Origin: Prorocentrum cordatum | Taxonomy: Eukaryota; Sar; Dinophyceae; Prorocentrales; Prorocentraceae | Direction: 5' to 3' | Assembly (NCBI GenBank): GCA_963575745.1 | Contig: CAUYUJ010020593.1 | Span: 484,679-504,678, forward strand | DNA: 20,000 bases | Part shown: positions 8,340 through 17,667 of the stretch, in pieces | Layout: the number at the start of each line of letters is the position of its first letter | Numbering within the stretch: position 1 is the first letter of the stretch | The notes under the pieces: model-generated | Database searches by the model: none | What the model saw: only the letters and a program-made list of their open reading frames with translations | Told to the model about the DNA's origin: nothing | Program-made: the position numbers and the translations under genes

Positions 8340-8730
8340 AATCCCGTGTAACCAATGGGACGAAGTGCGCGCGCGCGTCGTCGCGCGCGCATCCCGAAAC
8401 CTGTCAAAAACCATACATGTCGTGAAAATGTCGAAATCAAGTGTCCCGAAAACATATAAATAAAAACAATGGTTTTGCAACAACTGTTCAAAAAGTCTGC
8501 GCTCGCGCTCTCGCGCAACCTTAAGAAACGACGGGTGTATCAACATGCTGATCCAATACGACCGAACATGCCCCTCGCGCACGCATGCAGGAATCATTCG
8601 AACGCCCATGCGCGCGCTGCCGCAAGAACCTCATGCAACAAATCCGAACCACCGGCTTGCACTGATATGCCCGCGCGTCAGCGGAGCCCGCGAGACGCGC
8701 TTGGAAGCGGTCAGCGGTCAGCGACACCGC
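8340..8730. repeat. Composite module 2: U repeats
   Basis: CGAAGTGCGCGCGCGCGTCG near 8361, GAAAACATATAAATAAAAAC near 8448, CTCGCGCTCTCGCGCAACC near 8502 and GCGCGCTGCCGCAAGAACC near 8610 follow the order seen in module 1. They are diverged at many positions. The unit at 9355-9640 has the same parts. Confidence 0.7.
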
Positions 8731-8741
8731 CGCCGAGTCGG

Positions 8742-8950
8742 TCGCGCCAAGCTAGCTGGCCGCTCTGCGCGCGAGCATGCGCGCGCTAGCGCGGCCGCAG
8801 CGATGTACCAGCCAGCGCCAACCACCCATCGCAATCGCCGCCGCATGGGTTTTGCCAGCCAAGTTGCGGGTGGGCGGGTGAAAAGTTTGCGCGGGCATAG
8901 GAGGCGGCCGTGCGCGAGGAACTCACATTCAATTGCACCACGCAGATATC
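8742..8950. repeat. 'F' block of module 2
   Basis: Clear match in order to 7897-8095, including CTAGCGCGGCCGCAG, ACCCATCGCAATCGCCGCCG and GTTGCGGGTGGGCGGGTG. The block follows the U repeats directly, with no long trinucleotide tract between. Confidence 0.8.
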
Positions 8951-8967
8951 ACCACCTACAATGCACC

Positions 8968-9132
8968 ATATATATATATATATGTATTTATTCTCCTTTT
9001 CTAAAAAAGAATAGATTCTACCCCCCCCCCGGACTGAACGCTTCCCCCTGGGATACTATATATATATATATATATATAATATATATATTATATTCTATAT
9101 ATATTCTATATATATATAAATATATATATATA

Positions 9133-9177
<45 letters not shown>

Positions 9178-9296
9178 TGCACACCCCCATCCTAACTATG
9201 AAAATCGTATCATCCCAAGCAGGCCGGTGTCCCCCCCCCCCCCCTGAGGGTCCCTTGTTACTTATATATATATATCTATATATATATATATATATA
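8968..9296. repeat. Cluster of long (TA)n tracts with C homopolymers
   Basis: TA tracts at 8968-8983, 9056-9176 (about 120 bp with a few interruptions) and 9261-9296 are separated by runs of 10 Cs (9021-9030) and 14 Cs (9231-9244). No gene. Sequencing and assembly errors are likely in such tracts. Confidence 0.9.
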
Positions 9297-9354
9297 ACAA
9301 ACAAAAAAAAACAAAAAAAACGATGCGGTGACATTGTTGCTCTAAAATGGCACT

Positions 9355-9640
9355 CTTTTCACGAATCCCGTGCAACAAATGGGACGAAGTGCGCACGCGC
9401 GCGTCGTCGCGCACGCGTGCCGAAGTCTTTCAAAAACCTTCGATGCCGGAAAGATTTCGCAGTCGAGTTTCCAAAAAACATATAAAAACACATTGTTTCG
9501 CAACACTGATTTGCTAAAATAGCTTCCGCGCGAGCTCTTGCGAAATCTTGAGAAAACCATAGGTTTTTTTTTCAAGATTTTCACAAAATACTACCAGACG
9601 GGCTTCGCGCGCGCGCATGTCGAAATCTGTGAGAGAGCGT
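9355..9640. repeat. Isolated U repeat
   Basis: CGTGCAACAAATGGGACGAA, GCGCGTCGTCGCGCACGCGT, AAAAAACATATAAAAACA and GCGCGAGCTCTTGCGAAATC follow the order of the other U repeats. It is followed by the C-rich region instead of an F block. Confidence 0.65.
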
Positions 9641-9695
9641 GATCCACCGCCGCTTTACTGTGGAAAATTGCCAACCTTTTCCTCGGGAGCCCGGG

Positions 9696-9945
9696 GGTCG
9701 CCCCCCCCCCCCCCTCCGAAAATCCCCCCCTCCCCCCTGCTGGAAACCCCTCCCCCCCCCCCCCCCCCTCCCCCGGCAAAACCCCCCCCTCCCCTAACCC
9801 CTCCCCCCCCCCCCCCCTCCCCCTCGAAAGCCGGGGGGGTCACTACGGTTCGAACCCCTCCCCCTCCCCCCCCCCCTCCGGATCCGGAAAACCGGGGGGG
9901 CCACTACCGATTGGAACCCCCCCCCCCCCCCCCCCCCTACTCACC
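9696..9945. repeat. C-rich tract including left arm of an inverted repeat
   Basis: Long C runs broken by GAAAATCC or GGCAAAAC. From about 9823, two units of the form CGAAAGCCGGGGGGGTCACT then GGTTCGAACCCC appear. Their reverse complement is found at 10589-10735. Proline-rich open frames here are composition artefacts. Confidence 0.8.
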
Positions 9946-9956
9946 GCCAGCAAACG

Positions 9957-10575
9957 ACTCCCGGTCCCCACCACCGTCCGCATCACATCCCCCACTGGTG
10001 TTCCCAGCACCACTGTCCTCACCACCGCTGTCCCCACTGGTTCCACCACCGCCCCTACTGTCCCCACCAGTGGCCCCACCACTGTCGCACTGTCCCCGCT
10101 GTCCCCAGAACTGTTCCCACCACGGTTCCACTCTCCCCACTGTCTCCACGGCCCCAACCACTGCCCGACTATCCCCACTGTCCCCACTGTCCCACTGACT
10201 CCTCCGCTGTCCCACTGAGCTGTCCCACTGTTCCCACCACTGTCCCCACTGTCCCCACCACTGTCCCCACTGTACCTCTGTCCCATTGTCCCACCGCCGT
10301 CCTCGCCACCGCCTTCACCACTGTCCCCACCACCATTGTACCCTCCACTGTCCCACTGTTTCCACCTCATTCCCATTGTCCCCACACCACTGTCCCCACC
10401 ACCACCGTCACCACCACTGTCCACTGTCCCCCCTGTTCCCACCATTGTCCCCACCACTGTCCCCACCACTACCGTCCCCACCACTGTCCCACTGTCCCAC
10501 TGTCCCCACCACAGTCCCGCTATCCCCTCACCACTGTCCCCACCAACACCGTCCCCACCACTGTCCGCACCCCCA
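9957..10575. repeat. CCCCACCACTGT-type minisatellite
   Basis: Degenerate ~9-12-bp units (CCCCACTGT, CCCCACCACTGT) run for about 600 bp. Both strands have threonine/valine/proline- or glycine/aspartate/valine-rich open frames with no domain. I treat these as non-coding. Confidence 0.85.
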
Positions 10576-10588
10576 CCCGGTTTTCGAG

Positions 10589-10735
10589 GGGGGGGGGGGG
10601 TTCGAACCGGTGACCCCCCCCGGTTTCCATCCGGAGGGGGGGGGGAGGGTTCGAACCGGTAGTGACCCCCCCCGGTTTTGGAGGGGGGGGGGGGGGAGGG
10701 GTTCGAACCGGTAGTGACCCCCCCCGGTTTTCCGC
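10589..10735. repeat. Right arm of inverted repeat
   Basis: Three units of GGTTCGAACCGGTAGTGACC, then CCCCCGGTTTT, then a G run. They are the reverse complement of the 9823-9945 arm, including the irregular part ATCCGGAGGGG. The arms enclose the minisatellite. Confidence 0.75.
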
Positions 10736-10782
10736 CAGCAGCGGTAGAACACGCTCTTTCAAATCTGTCGAACGCCCTTGCG

Positions 10783-10975
10783 CGTGTGCCGTCGCAAGAA
10801 TCCTCTGCAAAAAAAAACCGAAGTGCAGACGCGCGCGTGGTCGCGCGCGTACGCCGAAATCCTTCAAAACCCATCGGTTCCGGAAGGAATTCGAAATCGC
10901 GCGTCCAAAAAACCTACAAAAACCCAAGGTTTCGCAACACGGATTTTCAACAAAAGCGTGCGCTCGCGCTCTTGC
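10783..10975. repeat. Composite module 3: U repeat
   Basis: GCGTGTGCCGTCGCAAGAAT, AGACGCGCGCGTGGTCGCGC, CGCCGAAATCCTTCAAAACCC and GCGCTCGCGCTCTTGCGTCG follow the U order. The unit runs straight into the trinucleotide tract. Confidence 0.7.
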
Positions 10976-11747
10976 GTCGTCGTCGTCGTCGCCGTCCTCC
11001 CTCCTCCCGCGTCGTTGTCGTCGTCGTCGTCGCCTACGTCGTTCCTTGTCTTTCCTCGTGTTCGTCGTCGTCGTCCCTTTGGCGTCGTGGTCGTTTCCGT
11101 CGTCGTTGTCGCCGTGGTCGTCCTTCCTCCTCCTCCCTCGTCGTCCGTCGTCGGCGTCTCGTCGTCGTCCCTCCTATTTCGTCGCCGTCGTCGTCGTCGT
11201 CATCGTTGTCGTCGTCGTCGTCTTCCCTCCTCCCTCGTCGTTGCCGTCGTCGGCGTCGCCGTCCTTCCTCCTTTTTCGTCGTTCGCGTCGTCGCCGTCTT
11301 CCCTCCTCCCTCGTCGTTGTCGTCGTTGTCGCCGTTGTCGCCGTCGTCGTCCTCCCTCCTCCCTCGTCGTCGTCTTCGTTGGCGACGTCGTCGTCGTCTT
11401 CGTCGTCGTCGTCGGCGTCGGCGTCGTCGTCGTCTTCGTCGTCGTTGTCGGCGTCGTCGTCGTCGCCGCCGTCGTCGTCGTCGTCGTCGTCGTCGGCGTC
11501 GTTAACGTCGTCGTCGTCGTCGTCGGCGTCGTCGTTGTCGTCGTCGTCGGCGTCGTCATCGTCGCTGTCGTTGTCATCGTCGTCGTCGTCGGCGTCGGCG
11601 TCGTCGTCGTCGGTGTCGTCGTCGTCGTCGTCGTCGTTGTCGGCGTCGCCGAAGTCGTTGGTGACGTCGTCGGTGTCGTCGTAGTCGTTGTCGGCGGCGT
11701 CGTCGTCGTTGTCGCTGTCGTCGTCGGCGTCGCTGTCGCTAGCAAGT
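10975..11747. repeat. Long (GTC)n trinucleotide microsatellite
   Basis: About 770 bp of CGT/GTC triplets. It is purest in the right half (about 11390-11650) and interrupted by CCTCCCTC blocks in the left half. Open frames give poly-Ser, poly-Val or poly-Arg on the plus strand and poly-Asp or poly-Thr on the minus strand, depending on frame. I see no flanking unique coding sequence. Confidence 0.93.
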
Positions 11748-11782
11748 GCCATTTGGTACCCACCGTCACGGTCTTAAGAGAG

Positions 11783-11905
11783 TTTGCGAACCAAGTTGCG
11801 GGTGGGTGGGTGGGATGTTTGCGCGAGCAGTGGAGTGGTCAAGCGCGGTGCAGGGTAGCCAATTGCACCACGTAGATTACATCACATAGACTGCACCACG
11901 TAGGT
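11783..11905. repeat. Partial 'F' block of module 3
   Basis: GCGAACCAAGTTGCGGGTGG and TTTGCGCGAGCAGTGGAGTGG match the right half of the F blocks at 7897 and 8742. A short CACCACGTAGATTACATCA-like duplication follows. Confidence 0.7.
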
Positions 11906-12326
11906 TGCACCACACAGAATATATAGAAATCACTGTTTGGGGTCCACGCTGGCCAACATTACACATCTATCTTTAACATATGTACACTGGTGTTGTGCAT
12001 CCTTTCTCCCGCCGGACAAACGGAGACCAACTGAGATCATAGCCTCTAGTGCTAGTCCCGCCAGACAGCTTTCTGCGATGAGAAGGCCCTGTCGTCTGTG
12101 TCATAACACCTCTGCATGGCGACATTCAGTTGCCCTCCCTTGTTGCCGAGGGAGGGCTGGACAGGAAGAAAAAGCATCTGGGGACTGGCCCCCCCCCACC
12201 GTTTCGAACGACCACGACACCCCAACAGCCTGTGAGAGGCAAACGACATAGAGAAAGCCTGTGTTCATGATGTGCTTGTTGTTTCGCAGAAAGCGCCAGT
12301 GCATCACAAAATCAGTCAAAAACTCA
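11906..12326. other. Stretch without recognised gene
   Basis: Apparently single-copy sequence within the window. It holds only short open frames without recognisable domains. It lies downstream of the minus-strand gene, but I find no AATAAA-type signal in the gene's direction near 12300-12634. Confidence 0.5.
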
Positions 12327-12505
12327 TGATGCAACGCCCTGGACACGCAAAACGCGCGCCGACACAGCCAACGTGAGCAGGGAATACGGACACCATAATG
12401 TCGGCATCTGTAATGATCTTGGCAAATTTAAGACATGTTGGTTGATGCACCGCCCTCGATACGCCAACACGCGCCAACATGGCAAACGTGCGCGGAGAGG
12501 ACCGA
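12327..12505. repeat. Diverged ~113-bp direct dimer
   Basis: GATGCAACGCCCTGGACACGC at 12330 corresponds to GATGCACCGCCCTCGATACGC at 12443. Both are followed by a CGCGCC-AACA..GCAAACGTG-like stretch. It lies just beyond the 3' end of the minus-strand gene. Confidence 0.6.
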
Positions 12506-12633
12506 ACCCAGGAGGCAACCTCTTCTCCGGGTGGTAAACACGCCATTGGGCGCCCGGTTGCCTGGAAGGCTGGACACTCGGCCCCTCCGCGCCGCCGAAC
12601 TAGGTCGCTGGTCTGCTGCCCCGCGCAGTCGGG

Positions 12634-13723
12634 CTAGCCCACGATCCCCGAGAGATCGGAAGGCCCGTCGGTGTGCAAGGCCACGAAGTGCTTGCACGCC
12701 GAGTTCTGGGTGGACACCCACGTATGATCGTCCTCGCCATGGAGGAGGGGGAGGAGTGGGAAGAAAGGGAGGAGCAGAAGGAGGGAGGTTGCCCTCGCCG
12801 AGGAGCCCGCCGACTTTCACGCCTGCCTGGCCCACGTGCTTCAGGAGAACGTTGAGGTACTTGCTGCCCCCGCCCGTGTGGCCCCAGACCACCTTGAGGC
12901 CCGCCTTGCCAAAATTTGTCCACGACGTGCTGTTCCGCTTGCCCGCCGACTCCGCGAAAGACTGGAGGCCGCGCGCGGGTTCGCCACGGTCTCCCAGTGC
13001 GAACTCATCAAGATCGGCCGTCAAGCTGCAAGCCCGCTCGACCCACGCGCCCGTCACGATGATCGCCTGGAAGTTCAACTCCTCGCACCCCGCACCCAGC
13101 TGCCTGGCGTCCGCCTCCAGGTGCAGCCACGTGGTGTCCGGCGCCGCGCCCCGGGGGGCGTGGAGCAGGACGTGAGCGCCCGGTCGGTAGATGTCGAAAC
13201 GCTACACTGTACGTCTTGCACCCCCCGGGGAGACACCCTCTGATTTCGGTGGCGGGCGCAGAAACAAACGCATCGAACTTGCCGTCGGCATCCTTGGAAG
13301 GGTCAGCGTCGGCTTCATCCACGAGCTCGTCATCTGTCCAGAAGCTGCTGTAGAAGGTGAACTGACTGGCGGTGGCAAACCGCATCGCCAGCACAAAGCC
13401 GCCGTCGCTGCCCGGGTGCGGCGTGCGAGCTCCGTCCGGAGACAGCCCACCGGCGCCACTGGAGGACGCCCGGGTAGAGATGTTAAAACCCGCCGTCCTC
13501 ACTATTTTTAGGAAATAATCGAAACTTTGCGGGGTGGGCGGCAGGCTGGTCGTGCGTGGTTCGCGGCGCGCGGTCGCGGGAAGGGGTGTCCGTTGGTCAG
13601 CACGAGCCCGCACCTGGCGGCGGAAATGGGGAAGCAAGAAGAGATGGACAGCGCACAGGTGTCCACGGGAGGCGCATGCTCGGTAGCAGCCATGGCGCGA
13701 GGAAGAAAGAGCGCCCCGGACAT
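12634..13723 (-). CDS. Three-exon gene, fibrinogen-like (YCDW-type) domain protein, with one frame break
   Basis: I do not recognise the exact gene. Predicted exons on the minus strand are 13723-13614, 13497-12821 and 12732-12634, about 294 residues. The start is the ATG at 13723, since an in-frame TGA lies three codons upstream. Intron 1 (13613-13498) has a CAG|GTGCGG donor and a TGAG acceptor, phase 2. Intron 2 (12820-12733) has a GTGAAAG donor, a long CT-rich tract and GCGAG, phase 0. Residues ~67-77 (SDGGFVLAMRF), ~86-96 (YSSFWTDDELV), ~110-126 (KFDAFVSAPATEIRGCL) and ~130-137 (CKTYSVAF) resemble fibrinogen-like domains by eye. The C-terminal half (TGAWVERACSL, TSWTNFGKAGLKVVWGH, exon 3 DDHTWVSTQNSACKHFVALH) is protein-like but not assignable to a family. 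At 13197-13199 the frame shifts within a TTT run. No GT-AG pair nearby repairs it, so it is either a mutation or a sequence error. There is no clear signal peptide. The gene model is moderately sure, the family weakly so. Confidence 0.55.
12733..12820 (-). other. Predicted intron 2
   Basis: 88 nt, with a GTGAAAGTCG donor, about 45 nt of almost pure pyrimidine (CTCCCTCCTTCTGCTCCTCC onward) and a CATGGCGAG acceptor. A GTCGG donor six bases inside would also keep phase 0. Splicing joins the main frame to a 32-codon terminal exon ending in TAG at 12636-12634. Confidence 0.5.
13498..13613 (-). other. Predicted intron 1
   Basis: GTGCGGGCTC donor preceded by CCGCCAG, and a TTTCCTAAAAATAGTGAG 3' end. 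It is 116 nt, phase 2. The paralogous copy at the left window edge lacks this intron plus 16 codons and stays in frame, which fits the model. The nearer AG (ATAG) would put the frame into a stop. Confidence 0.5.
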
Positions 13724-14294
13724 ACATTTTCAGAGCTCCGGGCGGCGCCTCCGGCGCGGCTACTCGCGCGCTCCGCACGCCAGGGGGGGGGTTCAACGCC
13801 GATCCAACAAATCCGCCCCGAGTTACGAAAACGTATGTTTTGCAGCTGTTTGTTCCTCGAACGGTGGTACTCATGCGGATAAGCAGAAGTGGCCACATCA
13901 TCATCGGAAGTGCACTTTGGAAGCACTGGTGCGTTACGGCTGGCGAGGGAGATTGTTCAGTACCGGCTGAGCCAAAAAGGCGAGTTCCACCAGCCCGTTG
14001 GGCATAGGTGTTTCAATGAGTTAGTTCTTCCAATCGTATCTGCCCCTACCTGATTCTGGAGGGGACGTCTCGCGAGGGGTTAGCGCGTCCAAGATGACCC
14101 AATATGGCCCCAAGGGTCTCTCCCCACTCACGGCAAACAATCCCACAAGCAACTGCCACCTCCCGGGTGATCCGCCGGTGCGAAGGCCAAGCGCAACGTC
14201 AGGACTTAAACAAGAATCACGACCGACCGTCGTGGCCGAGCAGCTGCAGAACAACGAAGAGCAAAGGAGAGAGAAAGAGAGAAAGGGGGGATAC

Positions 14295-14318
14295 ATATAT
14301 ATATATATATATATATAT
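14295..14318. repeat. (TA)n microsatellite
   Basis: About 24 bp of AT, longer than the copy-1 equivalent at 679-693. Confidence 0.9.
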
Positions 14319-14409
14319 TCACGAAGGAACAAACATATCACATACATTGTCTCGGGGTAATTGCTGAGCCAAAGATGGCCTCAAGAGGGCACCAGATAGC
14401 CAACTACAC

Positions 14410-14433
14410 ATATATATATATATGTGTATATAT
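14410..14433. repeat. Interrupted (TA)n microsatellite
   Basis: TA tract broken by GTGTA. The copy-1 counterpart (788-823) is longer and uninterrupted. Confidence 0.88.
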
Positions 14434-14969
14434 CGCACAAGATAGCCCAAGATGGCGCAATGTAGCTTCCAACATACCTTCAAGAGGCGCCATGAACGTC
14501 CCAAGACTGCTCCAAGCGGCCGCGGAGCCTCCCAGGGAACCCCCCGAGAAGCCGAAATCATCTTAGAAAAACCAAAGGATCTATCGTCTGTGTTTTCTCG
14601 CCCTGTCGCTTCCGATGACATCTTGAGGCCTCGAAAGGGCTCCGATACGGCCCAAGGGGGCCCGCAAAGGGGTCCAAGAGGGGCTCCCCGAGAGCGCCCA
14701 AGATCGTCCCAAGACCGTGTGTTTCGCGGACGTCGGTGCGTGGATGCATCGCGCCGCGCAAGAGCCCGCCCAAGCGGCGGACGGGCGAGCCCAGCACCGT
14801 GGCTGGGGTTGGCCGCCGCCAGCCTGGCCAGGGCCCGGCACATGCAAACGATGGTATGCCTACCCTTAGGTCGGGCCTGTCCCCTTACAGGAAGATTTTG
14901 GGCGAATGCCCCCAAAATAACCAAAGTGGCACGCGTGCCCTGGCTCTTGCACATTTGAGGAGACAAAGA

Positions 14970-16401
14970 GGAGGAGGGGCGAGGGGGGGGCGAGATGGCC
15001 AGGGGATGGGGGGCCAGAGCCAGGGGGACGGAACCACGAAAATAAAAAGGGTCCGGGGCGAGGAGGGCTGGGGCCAAGGCCAGGGCCGGGGCGAGTGGGG
15101 ATCCAGGGCCAGGGCAGGAGGACTGAAGCTCGGACCAGGGGCCAGAGGTCCGGGTTCGAACCACGAAAATACACGGTCCCGGGCGAGGAGGGCTGGAGCG
15201 AAGGCCAGGGTCGGGGCGAGTGGGCCAAGGCCAGCAAACAAGCTGAGTTCAGCCAGGGCCGGAGGGCTGGGGCTCGGACCAGAGGCCAGAGGTCAGGGTT
15301 GGGGCGAGGGGGCGAGGGGGGCGGGCCACAGCCAGGGGGACGGGGGCGAGGGGAAGCGGACCACAGCCAGGGAACGACGACAAACCACGAATCACGAAAA
15401 TAAAGAGTCCGGGGCGAGGAGGGCTGGGGCCAGGGCCAGGGGGCGCCAGAGCCAAGGAGGGAGGCTGGGTTCTGGGCCAGGGCAGGAGGACGGGGGCGAG
15501 GGGGCCAGGGGAAGCAGGCCAGAGTCAGGGGGACGACGACGAACCACGAAAATCAAGGGTCTGGCGCGAGGGGGGGGCGCCAGAGCCAAGGAGGGAGGCT
15601 GGGTTCAGGGCCAGGGCAGGAGGACTGGGGCGAGGGGGCCAGGGGAAGCAGGCCAGAGCCAAGGGGACGACGACGAACCACGAAAATAAAGAGTCCGGGG
15701 TGAGGGGGGCTGGGCCAGGGCCAGGGGACGACCCATGGCCAAGGAGGAAGGCTGGGTTCAGCGCCAGGGCAGGAGGACTGGGGCGAGGGGACCAGGGAAA
15801 GCAGGCCAGAGCCAGGGGGACGACGACGCTAGGGCGAGGGGGGCTGGGGCCAGGGCCGAGGGAGGAGGCTGGGTCCAGGGCCAGGACCAGAGAGGCGACG
15901 ACGAACGAAAACAAAGAGTCCAGGGCGAGGGGGGCTGGGGTCAGGGCCGGGGGGGGGAGGCTGGGTCCAGGGCCAGGGCCAGCGGGGCGAGGGGGGCTGG
16001 GGCCAGGACCAAGGGGGGAGGTTGGGTCCAGGGCCAGGACCGGACCAGGGGGACGACGACGAGCGAAAATAAAGAGTCCAGGGCGAGGGGCACTGGGGCC
16101 AGGGCGGGGGGGGAGGCTGGGTCCAGGGCCAGGGCCAGCGGGGCGAGAGGGGCTGGGGCCAGGACCAGGGGGGGAGGTTGGGTCCAGGGCCAGGACCAGA
16201 CCAGAAACGACGACGAACGAAAATAAAAGGTCCATAGCGAGGGGGACTGGGGCCAGGACGGGGAGGGGGGAGGCTGGGTCCAGGGCCAGGGCCAGCGGGG
16301 CGAGGGGGGCTGGGGCCAGGACCAGGGGGGAAGTTGGGTCCAGGGCCAGGACCGGAACAGGGGGACGACGACGAGCGAAAATAAAAAGGTCCGAGCTCTA
16401 G
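14970..16401. repeat. G-rich minisatellite, copy 2
   Basis: Counterpart of 1325-2938. Irregular units have marks near 15033, 15160, 15384, 15544 and 15677. They are followed by three regular units with CGAAAA(T/C)AAA marks at 15906, 16064, 16218 and 16376 (158, 154 and 158 bp). The unit beginning at about 15544 is extra relative to copy 1. The minus strand is again nearly stop-free and proline-rich, which I treat as non-coding. Confidence 0.9.
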
Positions 16402-16683
16402 AGCACAACTGTGCAAGATAAGAAATTATCCTGGCGACATGCCCAACCCATGCGCAATCCGGGGCACGTGTAGCTTGGGAGATTTGACGAGAAGGCGGCG
16501 ACGTGACATGGACGCATATACTTCTGCGAGCGGCATTCGGAAGGTTCGCAGGGCCCCAATCAAGGGAAACACGATACATAACTACGTGAACCCCTGAGTC
16601 ACTAAGAAAGACGCAAGGTCCAAAAGGAGACGGTGGGCAAGGGGCTTGAAACGTCTGCGGGGCAGCAACAACATGACGTGGAC
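16402..16683. other. Conserved spacer between the minisatellites, copy 2
   Basis: Near-identical to 2939-3221, with a few substitutions (for example GGCACGTGT for GGCATGTGT) and a short GAGTCA insertion near 16597. The leftward frame leaving it begins at a conserved ATG near 16580. Confidence 0.7.
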
Positions 16684-17530
16684 CCCCAAGGACGGAGAGG
16701 TCCCGCTGAGGTCTCGGCAGTGCCTCACTCCGCTGCGCCCACCAGCAGCGTTCGAAGGTGGCGAGCCCACCAGCAGCCCTCGAAAGTGGCCACAGTTTCG
16801 CAGGTCGCAGCCCCCCAGTAACGGGGAGGTCCCGCTCAGGTCCGCGCGATGCCTCACTCCGCTGGACCCACCAGCAGCCCTCGAAACTGGCGACAATTTC
16901 GCAGGTCGCAGCCCCCCAGGGACGGGGAGGTCCGCTCAGGTCCGCGCGGTGCCTCACTCCGCTGGACCCACCAGCAGCCCTCGAAACTGGCGACAATTTC
17001 GCAGATCGCAGCCCCCCAGGGAAGGGGAGGTCCGCTCAGGTCCGCGCGGTCGCGGTGCCTCACTCCGCTGGACCCTCCAGCAGCCCTCGAAAGTGGCGAC
17101 AAGTTCGCAGGTCGCAGCCCCCCAGGGACGGGGAGGTCCGCTCAGGTCCGCGCGGTGCCTCACTCCGCTGGACCCACCAGCAGCCCTCGAAAGTGGCGAC
17201 AGTTTCGCCGATCGCAGCCCCCCAGGGACGGGGAGGTCCCCCCCAGGTCCGCGCGGTGCCCCACTCCGCTGGACCCAACAGCCCTCGAAAGTTGCGACAA
17301 TCTTCCAGATCGCAGCCCCGCAGGGAAGGGAAGGTCCCGCTCAGGTCCGCGCGGTGCCTCACTCCGCTGGACCCTCCAGCAGCCATCGAAAATGGCGACA
17401 ATTTCGCAGATCGCAGCCCCCCAGGGACGGGGAGGTCCCGCTCAGATCCGCGCGGTGCCCCCACTCCGCTGGACCCACCAGCTGCCCTCGAAAGTAGCAA
17501 CAGTTTCGCAGATCGCAGCCCCCCCCCAAG
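16684..17530. repeat. 101-bp tandem array, copy 2 (8 units)
   Basis: TCGCAG anchors at 16805, 16906, 17006, 17112, 17212, 17310, 17411 and 17513. Spacings of 98-106 bp reflect small indels, including a doubled CGCGGT at about 17050. The first unit has the same partial duplication as in copy 1. All three plus frames are open across the array. Confidence 0.95.
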
Positions 17531-17645
17531 GACGGCGAGGTCTCGCGGGAGACAGGAGGCAGGAGGCGGGAGGCAGGAGGAGAAGGACGCGACAGCAGTG
17601 CTCTATTCAAAACGAATACTTAACCAAGGAGGGCTGGGAAAAACA
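17531..17645. repeat. Conserved tail of the 101-bp array, copy 2
   Basis: GGAGGCAGGAGGCGGGAGGC, AGTGCTCTATTCAAAACGAA and AACCAAGGAGGGCTGGGA occur as at 4673-4790. Confidence 0.85.
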
Positions 17646-17667
17646 AACAAACAATGAAGAGTGCCCT

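Larger units (their letters stand above)
13724..14969. other. Duplicated non-coding stretch, copy 2
   Basis: Counterpart of 102-1324, with (TA)n tracts at 14295-14318 and 14410-14433. Open frames here are not conserved in protein sequence between the copies. The part nearest 13724 is upstream of the minus-strand gene. A 25-bp segment near 14936-14962 (CCCTGGCTCTTGCACATTTG and flank) is absent from copy 1. Confidence 0.6.

Noticed and set aside
10589-10735. tRNA-like GGTTCGAACC (T-arm or B-box look-alike)
   Set aside because: The motif recurs in each unit of the inverted-repeat arm, with G and C runs around it. No acceptor stem, anticodon arm or A box can be placed.
9843-10874. 343-codon Gly/Asp/Val-rich open frame on the minus strand
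   Set aside because: It spans the inverted-repeat arms and the CCCCACTGT minisatellite. Its composition follows the repeat and no domain is seen.
10975-11752. Poly-Asp, poly-Ser and poly-Val open frames
   Set aside because: They are translations of a trinucleotide microsatellite in different frames, without unique coding sequence on either side.
13476-13646. The 164-bp difference itself as a recently gained or precisely lost intron
   Set aside because: No placement within the 7-bp repeat gives GT...AG borders on either strand, so the difference is a microhomology deletion or insertion that happens to contain the predicted intron.
13500-13904. Continuous reading frame upstream of exon 2 as an intron-less 5' end
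   Set aside because: All four differences between the copies in the shared 101 bp are residue-changing in that frame, and the copy-1 junction does not connect that frame to the exon-2 frame. The spliced frame fits both tests better.
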